From an uncultured bacterium (GTDB lineage: Bacteria > Pseudomonadota > Gammaproteobacteria > Burkholderiales > Burkholderiaceae_E): a stretch of DNA of 13,688 bases. The stretch is taken from assembly GCA_903864485.1 (NCBI GenBank), contig CAIPGD010000012.1, positions 1-13,688 of the forward strand. The letters run 5' to 3'. Every line of letters starts with the position of its first letter. Position 1 is the stretch's first letter. Under the pieces are notes generated by a model, which worked only from the letters and a program-made list of their open reading frames with translations, had not been told where the DNA came from and ran no database searches. Below are positions 1-6,665 of this stretch, one piece after another. Made by a program: the position numbers and the translations under genes.

Positions 1-512
1 AGCGTCTGGGTGTTGCGCCCGATTGCAGCCAGCGGCGTGCAGGCCTCGAGGCTTAGCCCGTCCTCGAAATGCAGTTGCCAGACCTCGGTGGCATTGATGC
101 GATGGCGCACCAACCGAATGCCCGAGTCGGCGAGCAAGGACTCGATGACTTGGGCCAATACCTCACCGTCCTGCTCGGTGATTGGCGTGTCAACCTCTGA
201 GAGCACCAGATGATCGAGGCCAACGGTCAACTGAACCGGGATGGCAAACCAATCACGGTTCGGGGGGCAGGGGCCGTCCAAATCGCTCGTCCAGCGAAGC
301 GTATCGGCCAGCCATTGTTCGTGGGGCAGTTGCCGGGCAGGCGAGGGGGATTGCACCGACCCCATCAGCATCCAATCGGGTTGCAGCAGACTCAGAGCCG
401 CGAGTCGAGCTCGGACCGCGGCCGAACTCAACCAATGGGCTGGAGCAAGAGCGCCTGGCAGGACGATGGTCAGTCCGTGGTGTGGGCTTTTTGAGGGGTT
501 GTCTGCGTTCAC
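1..512 (-). CDS. COG4255-like / phosphoglycerate-mutase-like protein, 5' part only
   Basis: Runs off the left edge; 170 residues from a GTG start at 512 are visible. An in-frame TAG lies four codons upstream, so no longer start is possible, and the hydrophobic LTIVLPGALAP near residue 14 is a natural N-terminal strand. The stretch around residues 91-105 (IPVQLTVGLDHLVLSE) and IGRNTQT at 164-170 match, from memory, the Burkholderiales proteins labelled 'cofactor-independent phosphoglycerate mutase' or COG4255, which usually precede recJ. No catalytic metal-binding motif of a real phosphoglycerate mutase is visible in this part, so the enzymatic name is doubtful and the function is best called unknown. 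No Shine-Dalgarno precedes the GTG; a TAGAAT hexamer lies six bases upstream. The gene is divergent from lolC, with 53 bp between starts. Translation along the whole 512 bases without a stop supports a real gene. Confidence 0.75.
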   Translation of the reverse strand, partial: MNADNPSKSPHHGLTIVLPGALAPAHWLSSAAVRARLAALSLLQPDWMLMGSVQSPSPARQLPHEQWLADTLRWTSDLDGPCPPNRDWFAIPVQLTVGLDHLVLSEVDTPITEQDGEVLAQVIESLLADSGIRLVRHRINATEVWQLHFEDGLSLEACTPLAAIGRNTQT

Positions 513-518
513 ACGCCG

Positions 519-524
519 ATTCTA
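519..524 (-). promoter_or_regulatory. Candidate -10 hexamer TAGAAT, possibly leaderless transcript
   Basis: TAGAAT matches the sigma-70 -10 consensus at five of six positions and lies six bases before the GTG at 512. Transcription from it would begin at or next to the start codon. No convincing -35 is seen at 16-18 bp spacing. This is prediction only. Confidence 0.3.
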
Positions 525-565
525 CGTGGGTCCCAGAACAGGCCCCTGTGGCAAACTCCTACCCT

Positions 566-1843
566 GTGAACCGCCCCTATTTTCCCCCTGTGGAATTCTC
601 GATCGGCTGGCGCTATGTGCGCGCTGGACGGCGTACCCAACGCGGCAACCGCTTTATCTCGTTCATCTCATGGCTGTCCGCAATGGGGATTGCGTTAGGG
701 GTCGCTGCCCTGATCGTTGTGCTCTCGGTCATGAACGGTTTTCAGAAAGAGGTGCGCGACCGGATGCTTTCCGTGCTTGCGCACATTGAGGTGTTCGAGA
801 CCTCAACCGCCGCGGTCGGCCTTGATCAGTGGGCCCAATTGACGGACCAATTGAAGTCCTATCCGCAGGTCCTCGGAGTGGCACCTTTTGTGTCCGGACA
901 GGTCATGATGACTCGAGGAGAGGTCGTCCGCGGCGCGCTCGTGCGCGGGATCGATCCTCGGGCGGAGGCGGCGGTTTCTCAGATTGCCCAGCAAGTCCGT
1001 GAGGGGTCGCTTGCCGACCTGCGCGCGGGCGAATACGGGATCGCTCTAGGTCGTGAATTGGCGCGCGCAATGGGTGTTGATCTCGGTGATCGGGTGACCC
1101 TCATTGCGCCCCAGGGAACAATGACACCGGTTGGAATGATGCCGAGACTTAAACCCTTTCGGGTGGTTGCTATTTTCGATAGTGGTCATTATGAGTACGA
1201 CAGCACGCTCGCGCTGACCGCGATGGATGATGCGGCTAAGCTGTTTAGGGCGGAGGGCCCGATGGGATTGCGCCTGCGAGTCGATGACATGCAGGCCGCG
1301 CCGAGGATCGCGCGTGAGCTCGCCGCGCAACTCCCCGCCACACTCGCTGTGCGCGATTGGTCGTCTGAAAATCGCAGCTGGTTTGCAGCGGTTCAGGTAG
1401 AAAAAAGAATGATGTTCATCATTCTTGCTTTAATCATCGCGGTGGCTGCCTTTAACCTCGTTTCGATGCTGGTCATGACCGTGACCGACAAACAGGCGGA
1501 TATCGCCATCCTGCGGACCTTAGGCTCCAGCCCAGGGGCGATCCAGCGGATCTTTATTTTGCAGGGCACTGTGATCGGTCTGCTTGGCACCTTGCTTGGC
1601 GTGGTGCTTGGGGTGGCTCTGGCTTGGTCAGTGGGCGATCTCGTGGCCGCGATCGAGCGTCTGCTGGGCGTGGAGTTCCTTCCCCCAGGGATTTATTTCA
1701 TTACCCGATTACCCAGTGACTTGCGCTGGGACGATGTCTTACGGATCGGCGGTGTCGCGGTCTTGCTCTCGGTGGTCGCAACCATTTATCCGAGCTATCG
1801 AGCAGCCCGCACCCGACCGGTTGAGGCCCTGCGCCATGAATGA
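566..1843 (+). CDS. lolC: Lipoprotein-releasing system permease LolC/LolE family
   Basis: Inner-membrane permease that, with LolD, extracts outer-membrane lipoproteins and hands them to LolA. I chose the GTG at 566 (425 aa) because MNRPYFPPVEFSIGWRYVRAG aligns with the N-terminus of E. coli LolC. GTGs at 548 and 590 are alternatives, each preceded by CCT, and no Shine-Dalgarno decides between them. An open frame continues upstream to 182 but lies antisense to the neighbouring gene. TM1 is at about residues 30-52, followed by the conserved VLSVMNGFQKEVRDRML. A large periplasmic domain follows, including TPVGMMPRLKPF at about 185-197, which aligns with the LolC 'Hook' that contacts LolA. Three TM segments lie at about 281-305, 328-355 and 390-410, with the cytoplasmic coupling segment AILRTLGSSPGAIQRIF. 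Only one permease gene is present beside lolD, so it may form a homodimer (LolF-like), or a second permease lies elsewhere. Confidence 0.93.
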   Translation: MNRPYFPPVEFSIGWRYVRAGRRTQRGNRFISFISWLSAMGIALGVAALIVVLSVMNGFQKEVRDRMLSVLAHIEVFETSTAAVGLDQWAQLTDQLKSYPQVLGVAPFVSGQVMMTRGEVVRGALVRGIDPRAEAAVSQIAQQVREGSLADLRAGEYGIALGRELARAMGVDLGDRVTLIAPQGTMTPVGMMPRLKPFRVVAIFDSGHYEYDSTLALTAMDDAAKLFRAEGPMGLRLRVDDMQAAPRIARELAAQLPATLAVRDWSSENRSWFAAVQVEKRMMFIILALIIAVAAFNLVSMLVMTVTDKQADIAILRTLGSSPGAIQRIFILQGTVIGLLGTLLGVVLGVALAWSVGDLVAAIERLLGVEFLPPGIYFITRLPSDLRWDDVLRIGGVAVLLSVVATIYPSYRAARTRPVEALRHE

Positions 1844-2522
1844 TGCGGTGGCGGTCCTGCGGGCCCGCGATCTCGGTAGGACATATGGCGATGGCCCCCG
1901 GGCCCTGACCGTTCTCCAAGGTGTCGACCTCTCAGTGGCGGCGGGGGAGTTTGTGGCGATCGTTGGTGCCTCAGGTTCGGGTAAAAGCACCCTGTTGCAT
2001 TTATTGGGGGGGCTCGATGAGCCCTCGACTGGGCAGGTTGAGATCGCCGGTGAATCGCTTGCGTCGCTCAACGAGCGCGAGCGCGGGCAACTGCGCAATC
2101 GGCTGCTCGGTTTTGTTTATCAGTTTCATCATTTGCTGCCTGAATTCGATGCTGCTGAGAATGTCGCCATGCCGTTGCGGATTCGTGGACTGGCACCGAC
2201 CATTGCGCTCGAGCGCGCGCGGCAGATGTTGGGCCGGGTCGGATTGCAGGCCCGCGCGACGCATCGCCCTTCCGAGCTTTCGGGCGGCGAGCGCCAGCGC
2301 GTGGCATTGGCCCGGGCGCTTGTGACGGAGCCCGCTTGTGTGCTCGCCGATGAGCCCACTGGTAACCTCGATCGGGGGAGTGCCCGTCAGGTGTTTGGAT
2401 TGTTCGAAGAGCTCAACCGCAGCCTGGGAACGGCGTTGGTCGTGGTGACACACGATCTTGAGTTGTCTGCGCGGGCCGATCGGGTGCTCACGATGCGCGA
2501 GGGCCGGCTCGCGTCCGTCTAG
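1836..2522 (+). CDS. lolD: Lipoprotein-releasing system ATP-binding protein LolD
   Basis: Cytoplasmic ABC ATPase that powers lipoprotein release by the LolC-type permease. The ATG at 1836 overlaps the end of lolC by eight bases, which implies translational coupling. The 228-residue product has every ABC signature. These are Walker A GASGSGKST (44-52), a Q-loop with YQFHHLLPEF (the form typical of the LolD/MacB branch), signature LSGGERQR (from 148), Walker B ending in D172-E173 within LADEPTGNLD, and the H-loop histidine at 206 (VVTHD). Length and motif order are normal for LolD. The frame stays open upstream of 1836 inside lolC, but that stretch is a shadow. Confidence 0.96.
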   Translation: MNDAVAVLRARDLGRTYGDGPRALTVLQGVDLSVAAGEFVAIVGASGSGKSTLLHLLGGLDEPSTGQVEIAGESLASLNERERGQLRNRLLGFVYQFHHLLPEFDAAENVAMPLRIRGLAPTIALERARQMLGRVGLQARATHRPSELSGGERQRVALARALVTEPACVLADEPTGNLDRGSARQVFGLFEELNRSLGTALVVVTHDLELSARADRVLTMREGRLASV

Positions 2523-2558
2523 AATGCGGCTAAGAATATTCAGCAGGAGCCCGGGGTC

Positions 2559-3326
2559 ATGATTCGAGTTGTTTTCAATCAGAAGGGCGGTGTTGGTAAG
2601 TCAACCATTGCCGTCAACCTGGCGGCTATCGGGGCGTTACGCGGACGACGTACGCTAATGATCGACCTGGATCCGCAAGCCAATGCAACCAGTTATTTGC
2701 TCGGTTCGGAGGCTCGCCTAACGCCGACGATCGGTGACTTTTTTGAGCAGAGCCTCTCGTTCCGTCTGGATGCACTCAAGCTAGATCAGTGCATCCACAA
2801 GACGCCCTTCGATCGACTCGGGATTGTGCCGGGGGATACCGGACTTGCGGACCTGCAATCCAAGCTCGAAGCGCGCGCAAAGATTCTTAAATTGCCACAG
2901 GCGCTAGGGGCTCTAAAAGGATGGGATGACATCGTCATCGATACGCCGCCCGCCCTTAACTTTTTTACCCGTTCGGCCTTGATTGGCGCAGACGGTTGTC
3001 TGATTCCGTTTGACTGCGACGAGTTTGCGCGCCAGGCGCTTTATGGCCTGCTGGAGTCCGTGAGCGAAATTGGTGCAGACCACAACCCAAAGCTGCGTGT
3101 TGAGGGCATCGTGGCCAATCAGTTCAACCCGCGTTCCAGCCTTCCGGTTCGGATTGTCGAGTCGATGGTCGATGAAGGGCTTCCGGTGCTGCAGACGCGT
3201 CTTTCGTCCTCGGTCAAGGTGCGCGAGTCCCACGAGGCCTGTCTCCCGCTGCCGCACTTTGCCCCGGCGCACAAGCTGACCCTTGAAATGATCGCCCTTT
3301 ACGAGGAACTCGACGCCCAAGCTTAG
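2559..3326 (+). CDS. Orphan ParA-family ATPase
   Basis: A 255-residue MinD/ParA-type P-loop ATPase. The deviant Walker A motif KGGVGKST is at residues 9-16, with the signature lysine at 9. The switch region LMIDLDPQANATS and the Walker B region VIDTPPALN (126-134) are both intact. The C-terminal NQFNPRSSLP and SSSVKVRESH segments match the ParA DNA-binding and helical part. AGGAG at 2545-2549, nine bases before the ATG, is a good ribosome binding site. There is no N-terminal helix-turn-helix, and no parB or parS is next to it. It resembles, from memory, a conserved solo ParA branch of beta- and gammaproteobacteria, rather than the chromosomal parAB or the FlhG/MinD proteins. Its cargo is unknown. 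It lies 36 bp after lolD and may be cotranscribed with it. Confidence 0.9.
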   Translation: MIRVVFNQKGGVGKSTIAVNLAAIGALRGRRTLMIDLDPQANATSYLLGSEARLTPTIGDFFEQSLSFRLDALKLDQCIHKTPFDRLGIVPGDTGLADLQSKLEARAKILKLPQALGALKGWDDIVIDTPPALNFFTRSALIGADGCLIPFDCDEFARQALYGLLESVSEIGADHNPKLRVEGIVANQFNPRSSLPVRIVESMVDEGLPVLQTRLSSSVKVRESHEACLPLPHFAPAHKLTLEMIALYEELDAQA

Positions 3327-3349
3327 GGCTAAGATTAAGTACGTTCGGC

Positions 3350-3363
3350 ATGCCTTTTGGCAT
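3350..3363 (+). other. Short hairpin in the leader of the ATP-grasp gene
   Basis: ATGCC-TTTT-GGCAT is a perfect 5-bp inverted repeat with a four-base loop. It is followed by a T-rich but not unbroken T stretch (to about 3376). It lies between the parA stop (3326) and the chosen ATP-grasp start (3386). It could be a weak terminator or attenuator after parA, or chance. An in-frame ATG at 3350 is inside it and has no ribosome binding site. Confidence 0.2.
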
Positions 3364-3385
3364 ATCCTTTGCTTTTGAGGGGCCT

Positions 3386-4855
3386 ATGAAGCTCATGGAC
3401 TATCGATTGGCAAAGCAGGCCCCGGACGAGATGTTCCTGGCGACGGGGCAAGTTCATGAGCACTGCCGGCCCTTGTACGAGTGGCTGCAGGCGCAACCTG
3501 CCGATCGCTTGACTCAGAAAAGAGCGGAGGCCGATCTGGCCTTTCGCAGGGTTGGCATCACCTTCGCGGTTTACGGTGACGATGCGGGAACGGAGCGCCT
3601 GATTCCGTTTGACATGATTCCGCGGGTCATATCGGCCCCCGAGTGGGCGCGGCTTGAGACCGGACTCAAGCAGCGCGTTCGAGCTCTGAATCATTTTTTG
3701 CATGATGTCTATCACGATCACGAAATCATCCATGCTGGGGTGATTCCTGCGGCCCAGGTCTTTGGAAACGCGCAGTACCGTCCTGAGATGCAGGGTATAG
3801 CGTTGCCCGGTCGGGTGTATTGCCATGTGGCAGGGATCGATATCGTGCGCGCAGCAGCGCCCGATGGTGGTGCACCCCAGTTTTATGTGCTGGAAGACAA
3901 CTTGCGCGTGCCTTCTGGCGTCTCGTACATGCTGGAAAATCGTAAGGTCATGATGCGGCTGTTTCCGGACGCTTTTGCGGGGATCAACGTCGCACCCGTG
4001 GCGCATTATCCGGACCGGTTGCTGGAAAATCTCCGCGCCAGCGCGCCCGCTGGGATTGATTCGCCGACGATTGTTGTCATGACCCCTGGTATGTACAACT
4101 CGGCCTACTTTGAGCACGCGTTTTTGGCGCAGCAAATGGGGGTTGAACTGGTCGAGGGGCAAGACCTGTTTGTTGACGACGAGACCGTCTACATGCGCAC
4201 GACTCGTGGGCGGCGGCGGGTCGATGTCATCTATCGACGGGTCGATGATGACTATCTCGACCCGTTAGCCTTTCGTCCCGAGTCCACGTTAGGTGTTCCC
4301 GGCTTGCTTTCGGCTTATCGGGCCGGGCGGGTTTCATTGGCCAATGCCATCGGTACCGGTATCGCAGACGATAAGTCGATCTACCCGTATGTTCCCGAGA
4401 TGATCCGGTTCTATCTTGGTGAAGAACCTGTTTTGCAGAACGTTCCGACCTATCAATGCCGTGATCCGGAATCACTCGCCTATGTTCTGGCCAACCTCTC
4501 TTCGCTCGTCGTCAAGGAGGTGCATGGGGCGGGGGGTTACGGCATGTTGATTGGGCCGACTTCCACTCGCGACGAAATCGAACAGTTCGCGCAACGTTTG
4601 CGCGCGACACCCGCGGCCTACATTGCTCAGCCAACGCTGGCACTTTCAACGTCGCCCACGTACGTTGAGTCTGGCGTCGCACCCCGCCACATTGATTTGC
4701 GCCCTTATGTTTTGTGTGGACGTGAGATTTCGGTCGTGCCCGGCGGATTGACCCGGGTTGCGTTGCGCGAAGGGTCGCTAGTGGTTAATAGCAGTCAGGG
4801 CGGCGGCACCAAAGATACCTGGGTGTTGCAGGAAGCCTTACCCAAGGAGCGGTGA
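3386..4855 (+). CDS. Circularly permuted type 2 ATP-grasp protein
   Basis: A 489-residue member of the COG2308-type circularly permuted ATP-grasp family. These are predicted amide-bond (peptide) ligases of unknown substrate, described in comparative-genomics work on amidoligases. The ATG at 3386 is preceded by GAGGGG and gives the usual N-terminus, ending in YDEMF-like PDEMF. In-frame ATGs at 3350 and 3395 are the alternatives. Conserved blocks are GITFAVYG, LEDNLRVPSGVSYMLENR (about 170), VIYRRVDDDYLDP (about 281), VVKEVHGAGGYGM (about 374), RHIDLRPYVLCG (about 434) and NSSQGGGTKDTWVL (about 467). The charged, Gly-rich blocks are typical ATP-grasp nucleotide and metal sites. No signal peptide or TM segment is present, so it is probably cytoplasmic. 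It overlaps the next gene by one base. The usual transglutaminase partner is absent here. Confidence 0.93.
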   Translation: MKLMDYRLAKQAPDEMFLATGQVHEHCRPLYEWLQAQPADRLTQKRAEADLAFRRVGITFAVYGDDAGTERLIPFDMIPRVISAPEWARLETGLKQRVRALNHFLHDVYHDHEIIHAGVIPAAQVFGNAQYRPEMQGIALPGRVYCHVAGIDIVRAAAPDGGAPQFYVLEDNLRVPSGVSYMLENRKVMMRLFPDAFAGINVAPVAHYPDRLLENLRASAPAGIDSPTIVVMTPGMYNSAYFEHAFLAQQMGVELVEGQDLFVDDETVYMRTTRGRRRVDVIYRRVDDDYLDPLAFRPESTLGVPGLLSAYRAGRVSLANAIGTGIADDKSIYPYVPEMIRFYLGEEPVLQNVPTYQCRDPESLAYVLANLSSLVVKEVHGAGGYGMLIGPTSTRDEIEQFAQRLRATPAAYIAQPTLALSTSPTYVESGVAPRHIDLRPYVLCGREISVVPGGLTRVALREGSLVVNSSQGGGTKDTWVLQEALPKER

Positions 4856-5820
4856 TGCTGAGTCGAACCGCCGATCATTTGTTCTGGATGGCCCGCTACA
4901 TTGAACGGGCCGAAAATACCGCGCGTATTCTTGACGTCAACGTCCAGCGATCCTTGTTGCCGCAACCGCTTGCGACGATCGAAGCGGGTTGGCTCGGAAC
5001 GCTCGAAATGTTCGAGCTGATGCCCGCCTTCGAGAAACAACACGGCAGCGCGAGTAGCGACGCGGTCTTGCAATTCATGATTCGCGATCGAACGAATCCG
5101 TCAAGTATCGTGAGCTGCATTTACGCGGCGCGTGAGAACGCGAGGGCCGTGCGCGGTAGTCTCACCACCGAGGTGTTCGAGACACACAACCTGACCTGGC
5201 TGGAGATTCAGCGTCTGCTCGACGAGCGCTTGCCCGAACGTGATCCGGGTCAATTTTTTGACTGGGTCAAATTCCGCTCGCATCTTTCAAGAGGGGTCAC
5301 GATCGGCACCATGCTGCGCGACGAAGCGCTGCATTTCACCCGGCTGGGCACTTTTCTCGAGCGTGCCGACAATACCGCTCGCCTGCTTGATGTGCGCTTC
5401 CATGGCAGTCGAACTGCCGCCTTGTCGACCGCTCGCGATGACTACTATCACTGGGCCGCGGTGCTGCGCTCTTGTTCTGCGTTTGAGATTTATCGTAAAG
5501 CGTATTCCGATGTCATCACGCCGGAGCGGGTCGCTGAGTTGTTGATTCTGCGATCTGATATGCCGCGCTCGCTCTGTGCTTCGATTGACGAGGTTTGTAC
5601 GAACCTTGATCTGGTTGGGGATGAACGTGCGCGTGAGACCCGGCGTCAGGCGGGGCTATTGCGGGCCGAGTTGAAGTACGGTCGGATTGAAGACATCCTC
5701 GCGGGTGGACTGCATGCCTGGCTGACGGTATTCCTCGCCCGGGTGGCCGCCCTGGGCTTACGGATCGCCAACGATTTTCTTCTTCCTATTGAGGCTGATC
5801 ATCAAGTGCAGTCGCAGTGA
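4855..5820 (+). CDS. Alpha-E domain protein (ATP-grasp partner)
   Basis: A 321-residue all-helical protein of the alpha-E (COG2307) family, which almost always accompanies circularly permuted ATP-grasp ligases. Its biochemical role is unknown. I start it at the ATG at 4855, sharing one base with the ATP-grasp stop (TGATG). AAGGAG at 4844-4849 is the ribosome binding site, and the N-terminus MLSRTADHLFWMARYIERAE is the family hallmark. A GTG one codon upstream is possible but less likely. The ERAENTARILDV block near residue 17 is echoed by ERADNTARLLDV near residue 168, an internal repeat that suggests two related helical halves. No TM segment or signal peptide is seen. Its end overlaps the next gene by four bases. 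Confidence 0.93.
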   Translation: MLSRTADHLFWMARYIERAENTARILDVNVQRSLLPQPLATIEAGWLGTLEMFELMPAFEKQHGSASSDAVLQFMIRDRTNPSSIVSCIYAARENARAVRGSLTTEVFETHNLTWLEIQRLLDERLPERDPGQFFDWVKFRSHLSRGVTIGTMLRDEALHFTRLGTFLERADNTARLLDVRFHGSRTAALSTARDDYYHWAAVLRSCSAFEIYRKAYSDVITPERVAELLILRSDMPRSLCASIDEVCTNLDLVGDERARETRRQAGLLRAELKYGRIEDILAGGLHAWLTVFLARVAALGLRIANDFLLPIEADHQVQSQ

Positions 5821-6626
5821 CTGGTGTGTTGGTCGATACTCATTGCCATCTCGATGCCGCCGAATTTGATCTAGATCGGGACGCGGTTATCACCTCGGGC
5901 CATCGTGCAGGCGTCGACGGTGTCATCATCCCGGCGGTCGAGGTCGGTAATTTCGATTCGGTCAGGTTGCTTGCGCAGCGGGTGCCGGGTGGGGCTTACG
6001 CACTCGGGATTCACCCTCTCTTTGTCGACCGCGCGCAAGACTCTGACCTCGAGCAGTTGGCCGTGGCGCTTAAGCGCCATTGCGACGATCCCCGACTGGT
6101 AGCGGTTGGCGAAATCGGGCTCGATCATTTTGTCCCAGGGCTCGACCCAGTCCGTCAGCAACGTTTTTTTGAGGCCCAACTGCGCCTCGCCGGGGAGTTT
6201 GGATTGCCCGCCATCTTGCACGTGCGGAGGGCGCAGGATTCGATCCTCGGGTGCCTGCGTCGGTACCCCGTGTGCGGCGGTATTGCCCATGCATTTAACG
6301 GAAGCCTGCAGCAAGCCATGGCCTATCGTGACTTGGGATTCGCGCTCGGGATGGGGGGGGCGATGACCGACCCGCGGGCGCTTCGGATCCGCAGGCTTGC
6401 AACGCAGATGGCCTTAGAGGACCTCGTGCTGGAGACCGATGCACCGGATATTTCGCCGATTTGGCGGCGAGGGGAACGTAATTCGTCCGTGGAGTTGCCA
6501 CAGATTGCGGCGACGCTGGCGGCCTTGCGAGCGAGTCCGTTGGAGATGGTCATCGCGGCGACCGGGCGCACAGCGATGCGCGTGTTGCCGAAATTTGAGC
6601 GAGTGTTGGTGGCGGCTAGCCCTTAG
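5817..6626 (+). CDS. TatD-family metal-dependent hydrolase/DNase (YjjV-like)
   Basis: A 269-residue TIM-barrel amidohydrolase of the TatD DNase family. All expected metal ligands are present: H9 and H11 in DTHCHLD, E99 in VGEIGLD, H135 in ILHVRR, H158 in AHAFNGS and D208 in ETDAPD. GIHP (64-67) is also conserved. The AHAFNGSLQQA block and the following GxGGxxTxPRA-like stretch look closer to E. coli YjjV than to TatD or YcfH. The start is GTG at 5817, in a GTGA overlap with the alpha-E stop, so translation is probably coupled. Family members act as Mg-dependent 3'-exonucleases, but physiological substrates are poorly known. Position just before comEC is common in Burkholderiales, as far as I recall. 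Coupling to the ATP-grasp/alpha-E pair is the unusual part. Confidence 0.92.
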   Translation: MTGVLVDTHCHLDAAEFDLDRDAVITSGHRAGVDGVIIPAVEVGNFDSVRLLAQRVPGGAYALGIHPLFVDRAQDSDLEQLAVALKRHCDDPRLVAVGEIGLDHFVPGLDPVRQQRFFEAQLRLAGEFGLPAILHVRRAQDSILGCLRRYPVCGGIAHAFNGSLQQAMAYRDLGFALGMGGAMTDPRALRIRRLATQMALEDLVLETDAPDISPIWRRGERNSSVELPQIAATLAALRASPLEMVIAATGRTAMRVLPKFERVLVAASP

Positions 6627-6665
6627 GCTGATTGCGCGCGAGCTTGAGGTGGGCAAGGATGGGGC

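Noticed and set aside
182..565. In-frame upstream extension of lolC by about 128 residues
   Set aside because: It lies antisense to the COG4255-like gene, has no resemblance to a LolC N-terminus, and the family begins right at the 566 GTG.
2534..2541. GAATATTC palindrome before parA as an operator or parS site
   Set aside because: Eight bases only, a single copy, and not similar to the 16-bp parS consensus; chance is likely.
3350..3385. Earlier ATG (3350) as the start of the ATP-grasp protein
   Set aside because: It sits inside a hairpin without a ribosome binding site, and the extra 12 residues do not match the family. GAGGGG precedes the ATG at 3386.
3335..4162. Long minus-strand open frame (275 codons) opposite the ATP-grasp gene
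   Set aside because: It mirrors a strongly supported coding gene in a GC-rich genome. The translation has no recognisable domain and no ribosome binding site.
4852..4854. GTG at 4852 as the alpha-E start
   Set aside because: The ATG one codon later, seven or so bases after AAGGAG, gives the canonical MLSRTADHLFWMARY start.
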